Origin: Nakamurella sp. PAMC28650
Lineage (GTDB): Bacteria > Actinomycetota > Actinomycetes > Mycobacteriales > Nakamurellaceae
Length of the DNA stretch: 64,000 nt
Direction: 5' to 3'
NCBI RefSeq assembly: GCF_014303395.1
Contig: NZ_CP060298.1
Location: forward strand, 1,426,001-1,490,000
Shown: positions 51,851 to 60,092 of the stretch, piece after piece
How positions within the stretch are numbered: the first letter of the stretch is position 1
Layout: every line of letters starts with the position of its first letter
Made by a program: the position numbers and the translations under genes
The notes under the pieces: generated by a model
Databases searched by the model: none
The model's input: the letters and a program-made list of their open reading frames with translations, nothing else
What the model was told of the DNA's origin: nothing

Positions 51851-51933
51851 CTGGTTCAAGACCGTTTCTGGTTCAGGACAGCATCTGGTTCAAGACGGCA
51901 TCTGGTTCAGCAGAGCCTGGTGCAGGACGACAT
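51851..51933. repeat. 17-bp tandem array, five units, starting at a WXG100 stop codon
   Basis: Unit CTGGTTCAAGACGGCAT in five copies (one shortened to 15 bases) at 51851, 51868, 51885, 51902 and 51917. The last base is the first base of the complement of the WXG100 TGA stop, so the array runs from that stop towards the toxin gene. Confidence 0.92.
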
Positions 51934-52244
51934 CAGTGCGCGGTCAGCGCGTTGCGGACCTGGCCGCGCATGTCCTTGACGCCGGAAGTCGTGGAGGACA
52001 ACGACTTCGACACTGCACTCAGGATGTCCTCCACCGTCTTGGCTGCGGAGTCCCACTTGGCCTGGACACCCGAATAGGTGTCCTGCTCGTCACCCTCCCA
52101 GGAGGACTTGACGCTCGCCACGAAACCGGAGAGGTCGGACAGGGACCCCTCGAGCCCCGAGATCACCGACCCCAGAGATCCCAACGACGCCTCGGCCGTT
52201 GCCTCGTTATAGGAAAAAACAGATCCACTCGCCACAACAATCAT
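51933..52244 (-). CDS. WXG100-family protein 2
   Basis: 103 residues forming a helical hairpin with a central SWEGDEQDTY (W-x-G) turn and the D-x3-Y-like DEQDTY downstream. Such proteins form dimers and accompany ESX cargo across the membrane. ATG 52244; a GTG at 52235 fits the upstream GGGG slightly better. It is 36 bp downstream of WXG100 protein 1. Confidence 0.88.
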   Translation of the reverse strand: MIVVASGSVFSYNEATAEASLGSLGSVISGLEGSLSDLSGFVASVKSSWEGDEQDTYSGVQAKWDSAAKTVEDILSAVSKSLSSTTSGVKDMRGQVRNALTAH

Positions 52245-52280
52245 CCCCTGATCAAATCGAGAAAAACGGATTGGAAGGAC

Positions 52281-52616
52281 TCAGAACTTGAACTTCGCGC
52301 CGTCCCAGTCGGCGGACCCGTTCGCGGCGGCCAGCGACTCGGTCATCTGGGCCTCGTAGGAGTCGTACAGACCGCCGGCATTCTTCACGTTCCCCTTGAT
52401 GGAGGCCAGTGCGGCGTTCAGGTCTTTCATCGCCGCGGTCCACGCCGCCGTCAGCGATTCCCAGGACGAGTAGGACGAACCCTTCCAGTCCTGCGGGAGC
52501 GGCTCGATCGCCTGCAGGAAAGCGTTGGCCTGCGCATTCATCGATTGCTCCGACTGCTCCAAATTCGAAGCATGTACGTTCACCGCATTGTCATGGACTG
52601 CAAACTTCGGACCCAT
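52281..52616 (-). CDS. WXG100-family protein 1
   Basis: 111 residues from ATG 52616 (GGGGTG upstream), another WXG100 helical hairpin with DWKGSSYSSWESL at the turn. Likely heterodimer partner of the second WXG100 protein and export chaperone for the toxin. First gene of the five-gene minus-strand operon reaching 48983. Confidence 0.88.
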   Translation of the reverse strand: MGPKFAVHDNAVNVHASNLEQSEQSMNAQANAFLQAIEPLPQDWKGSSYSSWESLTAAWTAAMKDLNAALASIKGNVKNAGGLYDSYEAQMTESLAAANGSADWDGAKFKF

Positions 52617-52737
52617 GCGAAACACCCCAATCCCGACATGACTGCCGGTGGCCTACCCACCGACTCATCCTCAGACGATAGCGAGTCGACATCGGTTCCG
52701 ACCGATCCGGAGCAAAAATGTGGACGGGGGCCAGGGT

Positions 52738-54042
52738 TCAGCCGGCCGCGCGGCCGACGGTCGGCGCACGGGTCGGCACCTGGGCCGGCAGGGCCGGGCC
52801 GTCCAGGAATCCGCGGCTGTCCCGGCGCGGTTCGGGCGCGAATCCGACGCTGAGGTCAGGCGGCCGCGGTGAGGACGGACCGGCCGCCCGCTCGGCAAGG
52901 GCGCTCACCCCGATCCAGCTCAGGACGGCGACGGGAAGGGCGATCCAGATCGACGTCCACGAGATCGGCGGGGTCAGCAGGTGGGCGCCGCCCGCCACCG
53001 CGGCCCTGATCCGGCCGATGTCCATGTCGGCGAGGTCGGTGGGCGTGCCGGTGATCACCGTGCTCAGCCACAGCAGGCCGTCACCGATGGCGGTCAGCGC
53101 GACGGCCCCGATCGCCGCGCGCAGATACGGATTCACCCTGACCATCAGGGCCAGGTCGACCGCGGCGCCGACCGGCAGCAGCCACACCGGCAGGTAGCTC
53201 GGCGGAAAGGTGCCCAGCACCAGCAGGGGCCACATCACGCACCGGTAGAGGACGTAGCCCAGCACCACGGCCGAAGCGGTCCACCGGAAGCCGACCGTCA
53301 TCCGGGCCAGCGCCAACAGCGCGACGCAGATGCCGAGAATCCAGACCGGGTAGACCCAGGGTGGGATCGGCATCGCGAAGTGCTCCAGCGCGACATCGTC
53401 CACCGGCCGGCCGAGTTGGCCTGCCGCAAAGGTCAGCAGCGACGGTTCGGCAAAGGGAGCGCCTCGCAGCCAGGAGGCGACCTCCATGACGCCGTACTCC
53501 TGTTGACCGGTCGGGAAGTAGAAGTCCTCGAAGAGGAAGGTGAACAGCGCGATCAGCCCGAACCTCCACTGCCGGGCGTAGGCCCCGTCACGGGGATACG
53601 TGCGGAAGAAGTTCCTGATGACGCCGATGACCATGATGGCCGTACCGGTGTAGAGCATCAGGTGCGAGGGTGACCAGGCCGTCAGGTCGAGGCCGTTGAC
53701 GCGGTGGTTGATCACGTCGATGGGGCCGGCGACGACGAAGATCCCGGTGCCCCACTGCATGATGCGCAGCGAGCGTCGCTCGACCCCGTACCCGGTGAAC
53801 GAATGCGCGAGGACGAGGCCGATCGCCGTGGCCGTGCCGATCGTGTTCAGGACGTGCGGCGGCGCGAAATCGTCACGCAGCCACTTGAAGTGCCAGGAGA
53901 CGTCCCAGGACGAGCCGAGCAGTTTGAGGGCCAGCGCCACCATCCACATGCGCTGCATGAACACGGCCAGCGATTGCGGCGTGGGCCGCCCGGGTTCACC
54001 GCGCGTCCAGTAGGTCCGCATGAATCCGGAAAGACGCTGCAT
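52738..54042 (-). CDS. Polytopic membrane protein of unknown function
   Basis: 434 residues from ATG 54042 (GAAGGG upstream). About ten hydrophobic helices with conserved-looking loops WDVSWHFKWLRDDFAPPH, FLFEDFYFPTGQQEYG and HFAMPIPPWVYPVW. The C-terminus is a basic cytoplasmic tail. I do not recognise a transporter family. It is on the same strand just upstream of the WXG100 operon (121-bp gap), so a link to it is possible but unproven. Confidence 0.7.
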   Translation of the reverse strand: MQRLSGFMRTYWTRGEPGRPTPQSLAVFMQRMWMVALALKLLGSSWDVSWHFKWLRDDFAPPHVLNTIGTATAIGLVLAHSFTGYGVERRSLRIMQWGTGIFVVAGPIDVINHRVNGLDLTAWSPSHLMLYTGTAIMVIGVIRNFFRTYPRDGAYARQWRFGLIALFTFLFEDFYFPTGQQEYGVMEVASWLRGAPFAEPSLLTFAAGQLGRPVDDVALEHFAMPIPPWVYPVWILGICVALLALARMTVGFRWTASAVVLGYVLYRCVMWPLLVLGTFPPSYLPVWLLPVGAAVDLALMVRVNPYLRAAIGAVALTAIGDGLLWLSTVITGTPTDLADMDIGRIRAAVAGGAHLLTPPISWTSIWIALPVAVLSWIGVSALAERAAGPSSPRPPDLSVGFAPEPRRDSRGFLDGPALPAQVPTRAPTVGRAAG

Positions 54043-54209
54043 GGCACTGCCCTTCACTCCCGTGGACCGGGATCGCCGGCGCCGACCGGGATCGTCACCG
54101 TCGACCCGCCACCGCCGCCGCCGATCTGACCGTCGACCTGTGCAGGGTAGGGCCTTGGGCACCGTCGGCCGATGTCCGGCCCGGTCGAGCGGGTGCGGTG
54201 TCGCTCACC

Positions 54210-55214
54210 TCAGATCTCGTCCGGGTACCGCACGTGGACCTGGGTCTGGGCGCCCGAGCCCTCGACGGCGGTGACGTGACCACCGGCCGAACCCACCGAG
54301 ATCAGCTGGTCCAGCAGATCCTCACCGCTCAGCGTCAGCTCCGTCAGGCCCGCGTACCTGTTGTCGAACGCCTCCCTGGCCTCGTGTCCGCCGGAGGTTA
54401 TCTTCTGCAGCGAACCGGTCGAGGCCAGGGATCCGCGCGCGACGCCGAGGATGCCGAGCACGTCGTCCATCGCGCTGATCAGCGCCTTCCGGTTTCCCTC
54501 GCACATCGCCCTGATCAGTTCCGGACGGGTGCCGGCCACGCGCGTCCCGTCGGCGAAAGACGAGGCCGCCAGGGAGAGCGCGAGGGAGCCCCCGGCCTCC
54601 CCGACCTGGGCCAGGGCCAGGGCCAGCAGGTGGGGCAGGTGGGAGACCCTGGCCACCGCCTCGTCGTGGGCCGGCGCCTCCGCCGGGACCACCCGGCTGC
54701 CCATCCGCAGTGCGAGGTGGGCGACGTCGGCCCAGACCTGCAGGTCGGACATCTCATCGAGACAGGTGACCCAGGCGGCCCCGTCGAAGAGGGTCGCCGA
54801 CCCGGCGGCCCACCCGCTGGACGCGGTGCCGGCCATCGGGTGCGAACCGATGTAACGCGCACTGGGACAAAGACTCTCGACCTGATCGGCCACCACGCCC
54901 TTGACGCTGGCCACGTCGGTCAACCTGGCCGTCGGGGCCAGTTCGCCGATGCGGGTCAGGAGGGTCTCGAAGGCGGTCAGCGGAGCCGCCAGCACGAGGA
55001 GCCCGTCCCGTTCGGCGGCACGCATGATCGTCTCGTCGAGGGTGTCGTGGACGGTGAAGCCGTCGGCGGCCGCCGCGGACCTCGTCTCCGGGCTCGGGGA
55101 CCACCCGGCCACCGGGCCGAGAGGAGCGGCCGCGCGGACCAGGGACCCGCCGATCAGTCCGAGGCCGAGCACGAAGATTTCGGGCGAGGGGCTGCCATCT
55201 CCTGGACCTGTCAT
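54210..55214 (-). CDS. tyrA: Prephenate dehydrogenase
   Basis: 334 residues from ATG 55214. The NAD loop is VLGLGLIGGSLVRA, the catalytic region VASVKGVVADQVES and the substrate-binding GSHPMAGTASSGW are all present, with the helical C-terminal dimerisation domain (HLPHLLALALAQVG). Converts prephenate to 4-hydroxyphenylpyruvate for tyrosine. No ACT domain is evident, although the C-terminus extends ~40 residues (GEDLLDQLISVGSAGG). Divergent from the tadA pair, as in many actinobacteria. Confidence 0.92.
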   Translation of the reverse strand: MTGPGDGSPSPEIFVLGLGLIGGSLVRAAAPLGPVAGWSPSPETRSAAAADGFTVHDTLDETIMRAAERDGLLVLAAPLTAFETLLTRIGELAPTARLTDVASVKGVVADQVESLCPSARYIGSHPMAGTASSGWAAGSATLFDGAAWVTCLDEMSDLQVWADVAHLALRMGSRVVPAEAPAHDEAVARVSHLPHLLALALAQVGEAGGSLALSLAASSFADGTRVAGTRPELIRAMCEGNRKALISAMDDVLGILGVARGSLASTGSLQKITSGGHEAREAFDNRYAGLTELTLSGEDLLDQLISVGSAGGHVTAVEGSGAQTQVHVRYPDEI

Positions 55215-55389
55215 CTGCCCATCATTCCTGGGTTGACCTGTGTGCAGAAGCCCGCACCCCGAACTCGCGCGCCGACCGGGTTCGGTCGTCGGTCCCCCGT
55301 GATCCGCCGGTGTGCGGGCCCAGGGCCCTGGCCTGGATCGATGACCTGTGCGTGGCCCCGGGGGAAGAACCTGCGTAACGTCTGCATCC

Positions 55390-55866
55390 GTGACTATCGA
55401 CGGGTTCGCCGCGGCCGTCGTCCGCGAGGACGGCGCTTGGAAATGCTCGCTGCTCGCCGAAGAGTTGCTGGAGGACCTGGACGGGGTGATCACCGCCCTG
55501 CGCAGGGTCGCGGCCACCGGTGCGGTCTTCGGGCTGCTCGCCGTGGACGACGAATTCTTCGTGATCGTCCGGCCGATCCCCGGTGGTGCCTCCCTGCTGC
55601 TGTCCGACGCCACCGCGGCGTTGGACTACGACCTTGCCGCCGATGTGCTCGATCTGCTGCAGATCGCAACGCCGGAAGAGGACGAGGTCGACGACGATCC
55701 GTGGCCGGAGGGCGACCTGAGCCTGCTCGCCGACCTGGGGCTGCCGGACCAGGAGATGCAGTTGATCGTCGGCGAGGCGGAACTGTATCCGGACGAGCAA
55801 CTGGCACTGATCGCCCAGCGATGCGGCTTCGGTGACCAGTTCGCCGCCCTGCTGGAGAAGGCGTGA
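55390..55866 (+). CDS. tRNA adenosine deaminase-associated protein
   Basis: 158 residues from GTG 55390. The actinobacterial family starts IDGFAAAVVREDGAW and has an acidic mid section (EEDEVDDDPWPEGDL) followed by ELYPDEQLALIAQRCGF. It is always found beside tadA; the next gene here is tadA. Its role (perhaps a TadA partner) is not established. Confidence 0.9.
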   Translation: MTIDGFAAAVVREDGAWKCSLLAEELLEDLDGVITALRRVAATGAVFGLLAVDDEFFVIVRPIPGGASLLLSDATAALDYDLAADVLDLLQIATPEEDEVDDDPWPEGDLSLLADLGLPDQEMQLIVGEAELYPDEQLALIAQRCGFGDQFAALLEKA

Positions 55867-55900
55867 GGACTCGGCGAGGTCCGAGGGGCTAGTTCCTGCC

Positions 55901-56374
55901 GTGCCGGGCTTCTCGGAACTGCGACGATCGGACGAAGGTCTGATGCGGACGGCCCTGACGGTCGCCGGACGGGCCGCCTCCACCGGGGATGTCCCGATCG
56001 GTGCGCTGCTCGTCGACGCCGAGGGGAATCGGGTCGCAGCCGCGTGCAATGCCAGGGAGGCGACCGCCGACCCGACGGCGCACGCGGAGATCCTGGTGCT
56101 GCGTGCGGCGGCCGAGGTGGCCGGGACCTGGAACCTGTCCGGGTCGACGCTCGTCGTCACGGCCGAACCCTGCACCATGTGCGCGGGCGCGATGGTGCTG
56201 GCCAGGATCTCGGTGGTGGTGTTCGGATGCTGGGAGCCGAAGACCGGCGCCGCCGGTTCGCTCTGGGACGTCCTGCGTGATCGGCGCCTGACCCATCGGG
56301 TGGAGGTGCGCGGCGGAGTACTCGCCCCGGAGTGCGCCGCCCTGCTGGTGGACTTCTTCGCAGGCCGCCGCTGA
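55901..56374 (+). CDS. tadA: tRNA(Arg) adenosine-34 deaminase
   Basis: 157 residues from GTG 55901; ATG 55942 would shorten it. Converts A34 of tRNA-Arg(ACG) to inosine. The zinc/catalytic motifs are HAEILVL (proton-shuttling Glu) and PCTMCAGAMV. The standard size and neighbours (associated protein upstream, tRNA-Ser downstream) fit. No close ribosome site before the GTG, so coupling to the previous gene is likely. Confidence 0.93.
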   Translation: MPGFSELRRSDEGLMRTALTVAGRAASTGDVPIGALLVDAEGNRVAAACNAREATADPTAHAEILVLRAAAEVAGTWNLSGSTLVVTAEPCTMCAGAMVLARISVVVFGCWEPKTGAAGSLWDVLRDRRLTHRVEVRGGVLAPECAALLVDFFAGRR

Positions 56375-56432
56375 CCCGCTCCGCCCCGGTCATGGTCGGG
56401 ATGCATCCCGGATCTCCCCTATACTTCTCGGC

Positions 56433-56520
56433 GGTGGCGTGTCCGAGCGGCCTAAGGAGCACGCCTCGAAAGCGTGTGAGGTGAGAGCCTCCGAGGGTTC
56501 AAATCCCTCCGCCACCGCCA
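56433..56520 (+). tRNA. tRNA-Ser (anticodon CGA)
   Basis: 5' GGTGGCG pairs with CGCCACC; the anticodon stem-loop CACGC-CTCGAAA-GCGTG gives anticodon CGA. The long variable arm (GAGGTGAGAGCCTC) is typical of serine tRNA, the T arm holds GGTTCAAATCC, and CCA is encoded (56518-56520). A TATACT (56420-56425) lies just upstream. No integrase gene follows. Confidence 0.96.
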
Positions 56521-56650
56521 TAGCTCCAGACGCAGAACCCCGTGACGCCACTCGGCGCGCGGGGTTCTGTGCTGTCCGGGGGCGGACCATCCGCCCGTTT
56601 CACAGACGGCTCACTGCGAGCGTCCAGGCAGCGAACGCACTGTGGATCTC

Positions 56651-56956
56651 ATGGCCAAACTCATCGGATCCGGACGGCCCAGGATGCGGCACCGTGTCGT
56701 CGCGTACCTGGAGTGCGCCGTCCCCACGGCCGGTCGGAGGGTGCCGCGTGCCCCCGGCGGAACCTGGCGCTGGCTGTTCGCCGATGCGGCCGGCGTGGCC
56801 GTGCCGGGCCCTCCGGTCTGCTTCACCTCCGAGCAGGTGGCCGAGAAGTGGCTTGCGTCGCAGTGTTCCCAGCTGCGGGACATCGGCGTGAGCGCGGTGA
56901 CGCTGCTCGATGGTGAACACGCCGTCTACGGGCCGGCGTCGCTGCCCGCCGCCTGA
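56651..56956 (+). CDS. Small conserved-type hypothetical protein
   Basis: 101 residues from ATG 56651 (GTG 56642 possible). Contains GTWRWLFADAAGVAV, CFTSEQVAEKWL and VTLLDGEHAVYG, a compact alpha/beta pattern I have seen in unnamed actinobacterial proteins. No catalytic residue is obvious. It lies between tRNA-Ser and another small gene. Confidence 0.6.
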   Translation: MAKLIGSGRPRMRHRVVAYLECAVPTAGRRVPRAPGGTWRWLFADAAGVAVPGPPVCFTSEQVAEKWLASQCSQLRDIGVSAVTLLDGEHAVYGPASLPAA

Positions 56957-57162
56957 CGGGCCTGCTCCCCGCCCGGTGTGTCAGGCGGCGGCGTCGCTGT
57001 TGCACTACCTCGGCCGGGACCAGGCTGTGCGGCGAAGGGCTGCGCCGGTCGAGGGGTGGTCGCTGCGGCCGGGTTTGCGCCGGGCGGCTATCGGGTAGTT
57101 GACCTCTCAGGTCGCCCACGGCCACGGACGTCCGTGTCGGCGAAGAAGCAGAACGGGGTCCC

Positions 57163-57489
57163 ATGCAGATTTCAGCCGGTATTCACCCTGCAGTGCAACA
57201 AGATCCAGCGATACCGGTGGTCGACTGGCCGGTGTTCCACAGCTGGAGTCCGGCAGACGGCGACTTCGACGGGACGGTGTTCCTGTTCGACCAGGACGGC
57301 CTGCCGGTCGCCGAGACACGCTGGAATCTGCCGACAGATGTCGCGGCGGACGAGGCTCTGGAGCGACTCGAATGGGTGCGCGCCGAGTCCTGGCACATCG
57401 ACGACCGGGGGCGGCGGGTTGCTGCGGTCGTACCGCTGGAGCCGAACCGGCCGGTCGTCCTCCCGGCGCAGGGGACCTCCGGCAGATAA
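57163..57489 (+). CDS. Small hypothetical protein
   Basis: 108 residues from ATG 57163. Beta-strand-rich: DGTVFLFDQDGLPVAETRW, followed by a helix (AADEALERLEWVR) and RRVAAVVPLEPNRPVVL. I do not recognise a family. A good terminator-like hairpin begins six bases after its stop, which supports it being a real transcription unit. Confidence 0.6.
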   Translation: MQISAGIHPAVQQDPAIPVVDWPVFHSWSPADGDFDGTVFLFDQDGLPVAETRWNLPTDVAADEALERLEWVRAESWHIDDRGRRVAAVVPLEPNRPVVLPAQGTSGR

Positions 57490-57494
57490 ATCGA

Positions 57495-57524
57495 TGTCGG
57501 AGCCGGGCAGGCCCGGCCCCGACA
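57495..57524 (+). terminator. Hairpin terminator after the small hypothetical gene
   Basis: TGTCGGAGCCGGGC (57495-57508) pairs with GCCCGGCCCCGACA (57511-57524), one mismatch, tight loop. It starts six bases after the TAA at 57487-57489. A C/T-rich stretch follows. Confidence 0.7.
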
Positions 57525-57540
57525 CCCTCGTCCTTTCGTC

Positions 57541-57592
57541 TGGGTCCGCGTCCTGGGTCTGCGCCCTGGGTCTGCGTCCTGGGTCTGCGTCC
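57541..57592. repeat. 13-bp tandem array, four units
   Basis: Unit TGGGTCTGCGTCC at 57541, 57554, 57567 and 57580, the first two with one or two substitutions. It lies inside a 422-bp region (57490-57911) with no gene that separates the small hypothetical gene and its terminator from the aldo/keto reductase. A second repeat, TTGGACGGCG twice, follows near 57611. Confidence 0.9.
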
Positions 57593-57911
57593 GGGACGGC
57601 GGACAGTGGTTGGACGGCGGTTGGACGGCGCCGGTGCTCCGACCGGAGGATGGGCTTCGATCAGAGCACCGGTGCCGTGAGAACAACAGTCGTCCGCCGT
57701 CCTGTGACGCCGCAGTGCCCACCCTGGGTGCGCGCCATGTGCTGTCGGCCTGCGTCCGGTCTGCGCTGACCGGCCCGCACGATGCGCGCGGGACGTGATC
57801 AATGGAACTCGATCGGGCCCGGTGGGATGGGCGGGCACCTGGCCTGCGTTGACCGGACAGTGCCGGTCGCTGGGCGATCGGCAACCAGAAGAGGAACAAG
57901 AGGAGAAGAAC

Positions 57912-58781
57912 ATGACGAGCACGCAGAACCGTCCCGCGCAGTCCGCCGGAACCTTCAGCATCGGCGGGGACCTGCCGGTCCACCGCCTCGGCTACGGCAC
58001 CATGCAGCTGCCGGGAAAGGGAGTCTGGGGTCAACCCGCCGACCATGACGAAGCCATCCACGTCTTGCGGCGCTCCATCGAGCTGGGTGTCAACCTGATC
58101 GACACGGCGGATGCCTACGGCCCGTTCGTCACCGACGCACTGATCCACGAAGCCCTCCACCCGTACTCCGACGATCTGGTGATCGCGACCAAGGTCGGTC
58201 TGACCCGGCAGGGCCCGAATGTGTGGACCCCCGTCGGCCGCCCGGCCTACCTGCGGCAGCAGGTCGAGCTGAACCTTCGCAACCTCGGGGTGGACCGCAT
58301 CGATCTGCTGCAGTTGCACCGCATCGATCCCGATGTCGCACTGGAGGACCAGATCGGCGAGTTGGCCGAACTGCAGTCCGAGGGCAAGATCCGGCACATC
58401 GGCCTGTCCGAGGTCTCGGTCGAGCAGATCAAGGCGGCGGCGGCCATCGCCACGATCGTCTCGGTCCAGAACCTGTACAACCTGGCCGACCGATCGGCCG
58501 AGGACGTCCTGGACTACGCCGAGGCCAACGACATCGCCTTCATCCCGTGGTTCCCGCTGGCCACCGGCAAGCTGGCCGAGCCCGGTAGCCCGCTGGAGGA
58601 GCTCGCCGGGCAGCACGAGGTTTCCGCCTCGCAGCTGGCGTTGGCCTGGTTGCTCCGCCGGTCCCCGGTGATGCTGCCGATCCCCGGTACGTCCTTGGTG
58701 GCGCACCTGGAGGACAACGTCGCGGCAGCCCTGATCGACCTGACCGACGAGGAGTACGACGTCCTGACGAAGGCCGTCTGA
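57912..58781 (+). CDS. Aldo/keto reductase
   Basis: 289 residues from ATG 57912 (AGGAG 11-7 bases upstream). TIM-barrel family with the catalytic set in NLIDTADAYG (Asp, Tyr), VIATKVG (Lys) and LLQLHRID (His). NADPH site residues are in WFPLATGKL. Substrate is not deducible. A divergent or upstream regulator is not evident. The upstream 13-bp array and low-complexity DNA suggest it has its own promoter near 57850. Confidence 0.9.
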   Translation: MTSTQNRPAQSAGTFSIGGDLPVHRLGYGTMQLPGKGVWGQPADHDEAIHVLRRSIELGVNLIDTADAYGPFVTDALIHEALHPYSDDLVIATKVGLTRQGPNVWTPVGRPAYLRQQVELNLRNLGVDRIDLLQLHRIDPDVALEDQIGELAELQSEGKIRHIGLSEVSVEQIKAAAAIATIVSVQNLYNLADRSAEDVLDYAEANDIAFIPWFPLATGKLAEPGSPLEELAGQHEVSASQLALAWLLRRSPVMLPIPGTSLVAHLEDNVAAALIDLTDEEYDVLTKAV

Positions 58782-58850
58782 GCCTGTCTGTCCCCGGCCC
58801 CTGGCGGTGTCAGCGCGGTCGTCAGTGGCGGGGGCGGTCCATGATGTGAT

Positions 58851-60062
58851 GTGCCGGTGACTTCCTTCGCCGTCGGCACCCGTCTTCCAGGGGTGCAGGG
58901 TCGGACCGGAGTGCTCACGACCCCGCACGGGGACATCGCCACCCCGGCCTTCGTCGCGGTCGGCACCAAGGCGACGGTGAAAGCGGTTTTGCCGGAGAGC
59001 ATGTCGGCGCTCGGGGCGCAGGCCGTGTTGGCCAACGCCTACCACCTGTATCTCCAACCCGGTGCCGACATCGTCGAGGCCGGGGGTGGGCTCGGCCGGT
59101 TCATGAACTGGCCGGGCCCGACCTTCACCGACAGCGGCGGATTCCAGGTCCTCTCGCTGGGCGCCGGCTTCAAGAAGGTGCTGGCGATGGACGTCAAGGG
59201 TCTGCAGTCCGACGACGTCATCGCAGCGGGAAAGACCAGGCTGGCCACCGTGGACGACGACGGGGTGACCTTCAAGTCGCACCTGGATGGCTCGAAACAC
59301 CGCTTCACGCCGGAGATCTCGATGCAGATCCAGCATCGGCTCGGCGCCGACATCATCTTCGCCTTCGACGAGTGCACCACGCTGATGAACACCCGGGAGT
59401 ACCAGGAGCGGTCGGTCTCCCGGACCCAGGACTGGGCCGTCCGCTGCATCGACGAACACCGCCGGCTCACCACCGACCGGGTGGGAAAGCCCTATCAGGC
59501 ACTCTTCGGCGTGATCCAGGGCGCCCAGTACGAGGATCTGCGCCGGCAGGCCGTCCGGGACCTCCTTCCGCTCGGCTTCGACGGGTTCGGTATCGGCGGG
59601 GCCCTGGAGAAGGAGAATCTGGGCACCATCGTGCGCTGGTGCTGCGAGGAGATGCCGGAGACCATGCCCCGGCACCTGCTGGGCATCAGCGAACCGGACG
59701 ACATCTTCACCGCCATCGAGAACGGCGCGGACACCTTCGATTGCGTCTCGCCGTCGCGGGTCGCGCGCAACGGGGCCATCTATTCACCCGACGGGCGCTA
59801 CAACGTGGTGACCGCCAGGTACCGGAGAGATTTCTCGCCGCTGGCCGACGGCTGCGACTGCTACACGTGCACGCACTACACCCGGGCCTACCTGCATCAC
59901 CTGTTCAAGGCCAAGGAGATGGTGTCCTGCACCCTGGCGACCATCCACAACGAACGATTCATCGTGAAACTGGTCGATGATGTGCGGCGCAGCATCGACG
60001 CCGGCCACTTCTCCGAGTTCAGGACGGACTTCCTGGGTCGTTACTACGCGGTCAGGTGCTAG
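58851..60062 (+). CDS. tgt: Queuine tRNA-ribosyltransferase
   Basis: 403 residues, GTG start. Exchanges G34 of GUN-anticodon tRNAs (Asp, Asn, His, Tyr) for queuine or its precursor. The proton-acceptor motif is FTDSGGFQVLSLG, the nucleophile Asp lies in TFDCVSPSRVARNG, and the zinc ligands are in CDCYTCTHYTRAYL with a later His (TIHNERF). The gene ends 30 bp from the convergent gluQRS. No queuosine precursor genes are in the window, so a salvage route is possible. Confidence 0.93.
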   Translation: MPVTSFAVGTRLPGVQGRTGVLTTPHGDIATPAFVAVGTKATVKAVLPESMSALGAQAVLANAYHLYLQPGADIVEAGGGLGRFMNWPGPTFTDSGGFQVLSLGAGFKKVLAMDVKGLQSDDVIAAGKTRLATVDDDGVTFKSHLDGSKHRFTPEISMQIQHRLGADIIFAFDECTTLMNTREYQERSVSRTQDWAVRCIDEHRRLTTDRVGKPYQALFGVIQGAQYEDLRRQAVRDLLPLGFDGFGIGGALEKENLGTIVRWCCEEMPETMPRHLLGISEPDDIFTAIENGADTFDCVSPSRVARNGAIYSPDGRYNVVTARYRRDFSPLADGCDCYTCTHYTRAYLHHLFKAKEMVSCTLATIHNERFIVKLVDDVRRSIDAGHFSEFRTDFLGRYYAVRC

Positions 60063-60092
60063 ACCACCGATACCGAAGGTCTGAGTCCCCGA

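Noticed and set aside
56433-57500. Integrated element at tRNA-Ser
   Set aside because: No integrase, no duplicated tRNA 3' end and ordinary base composition downstream.
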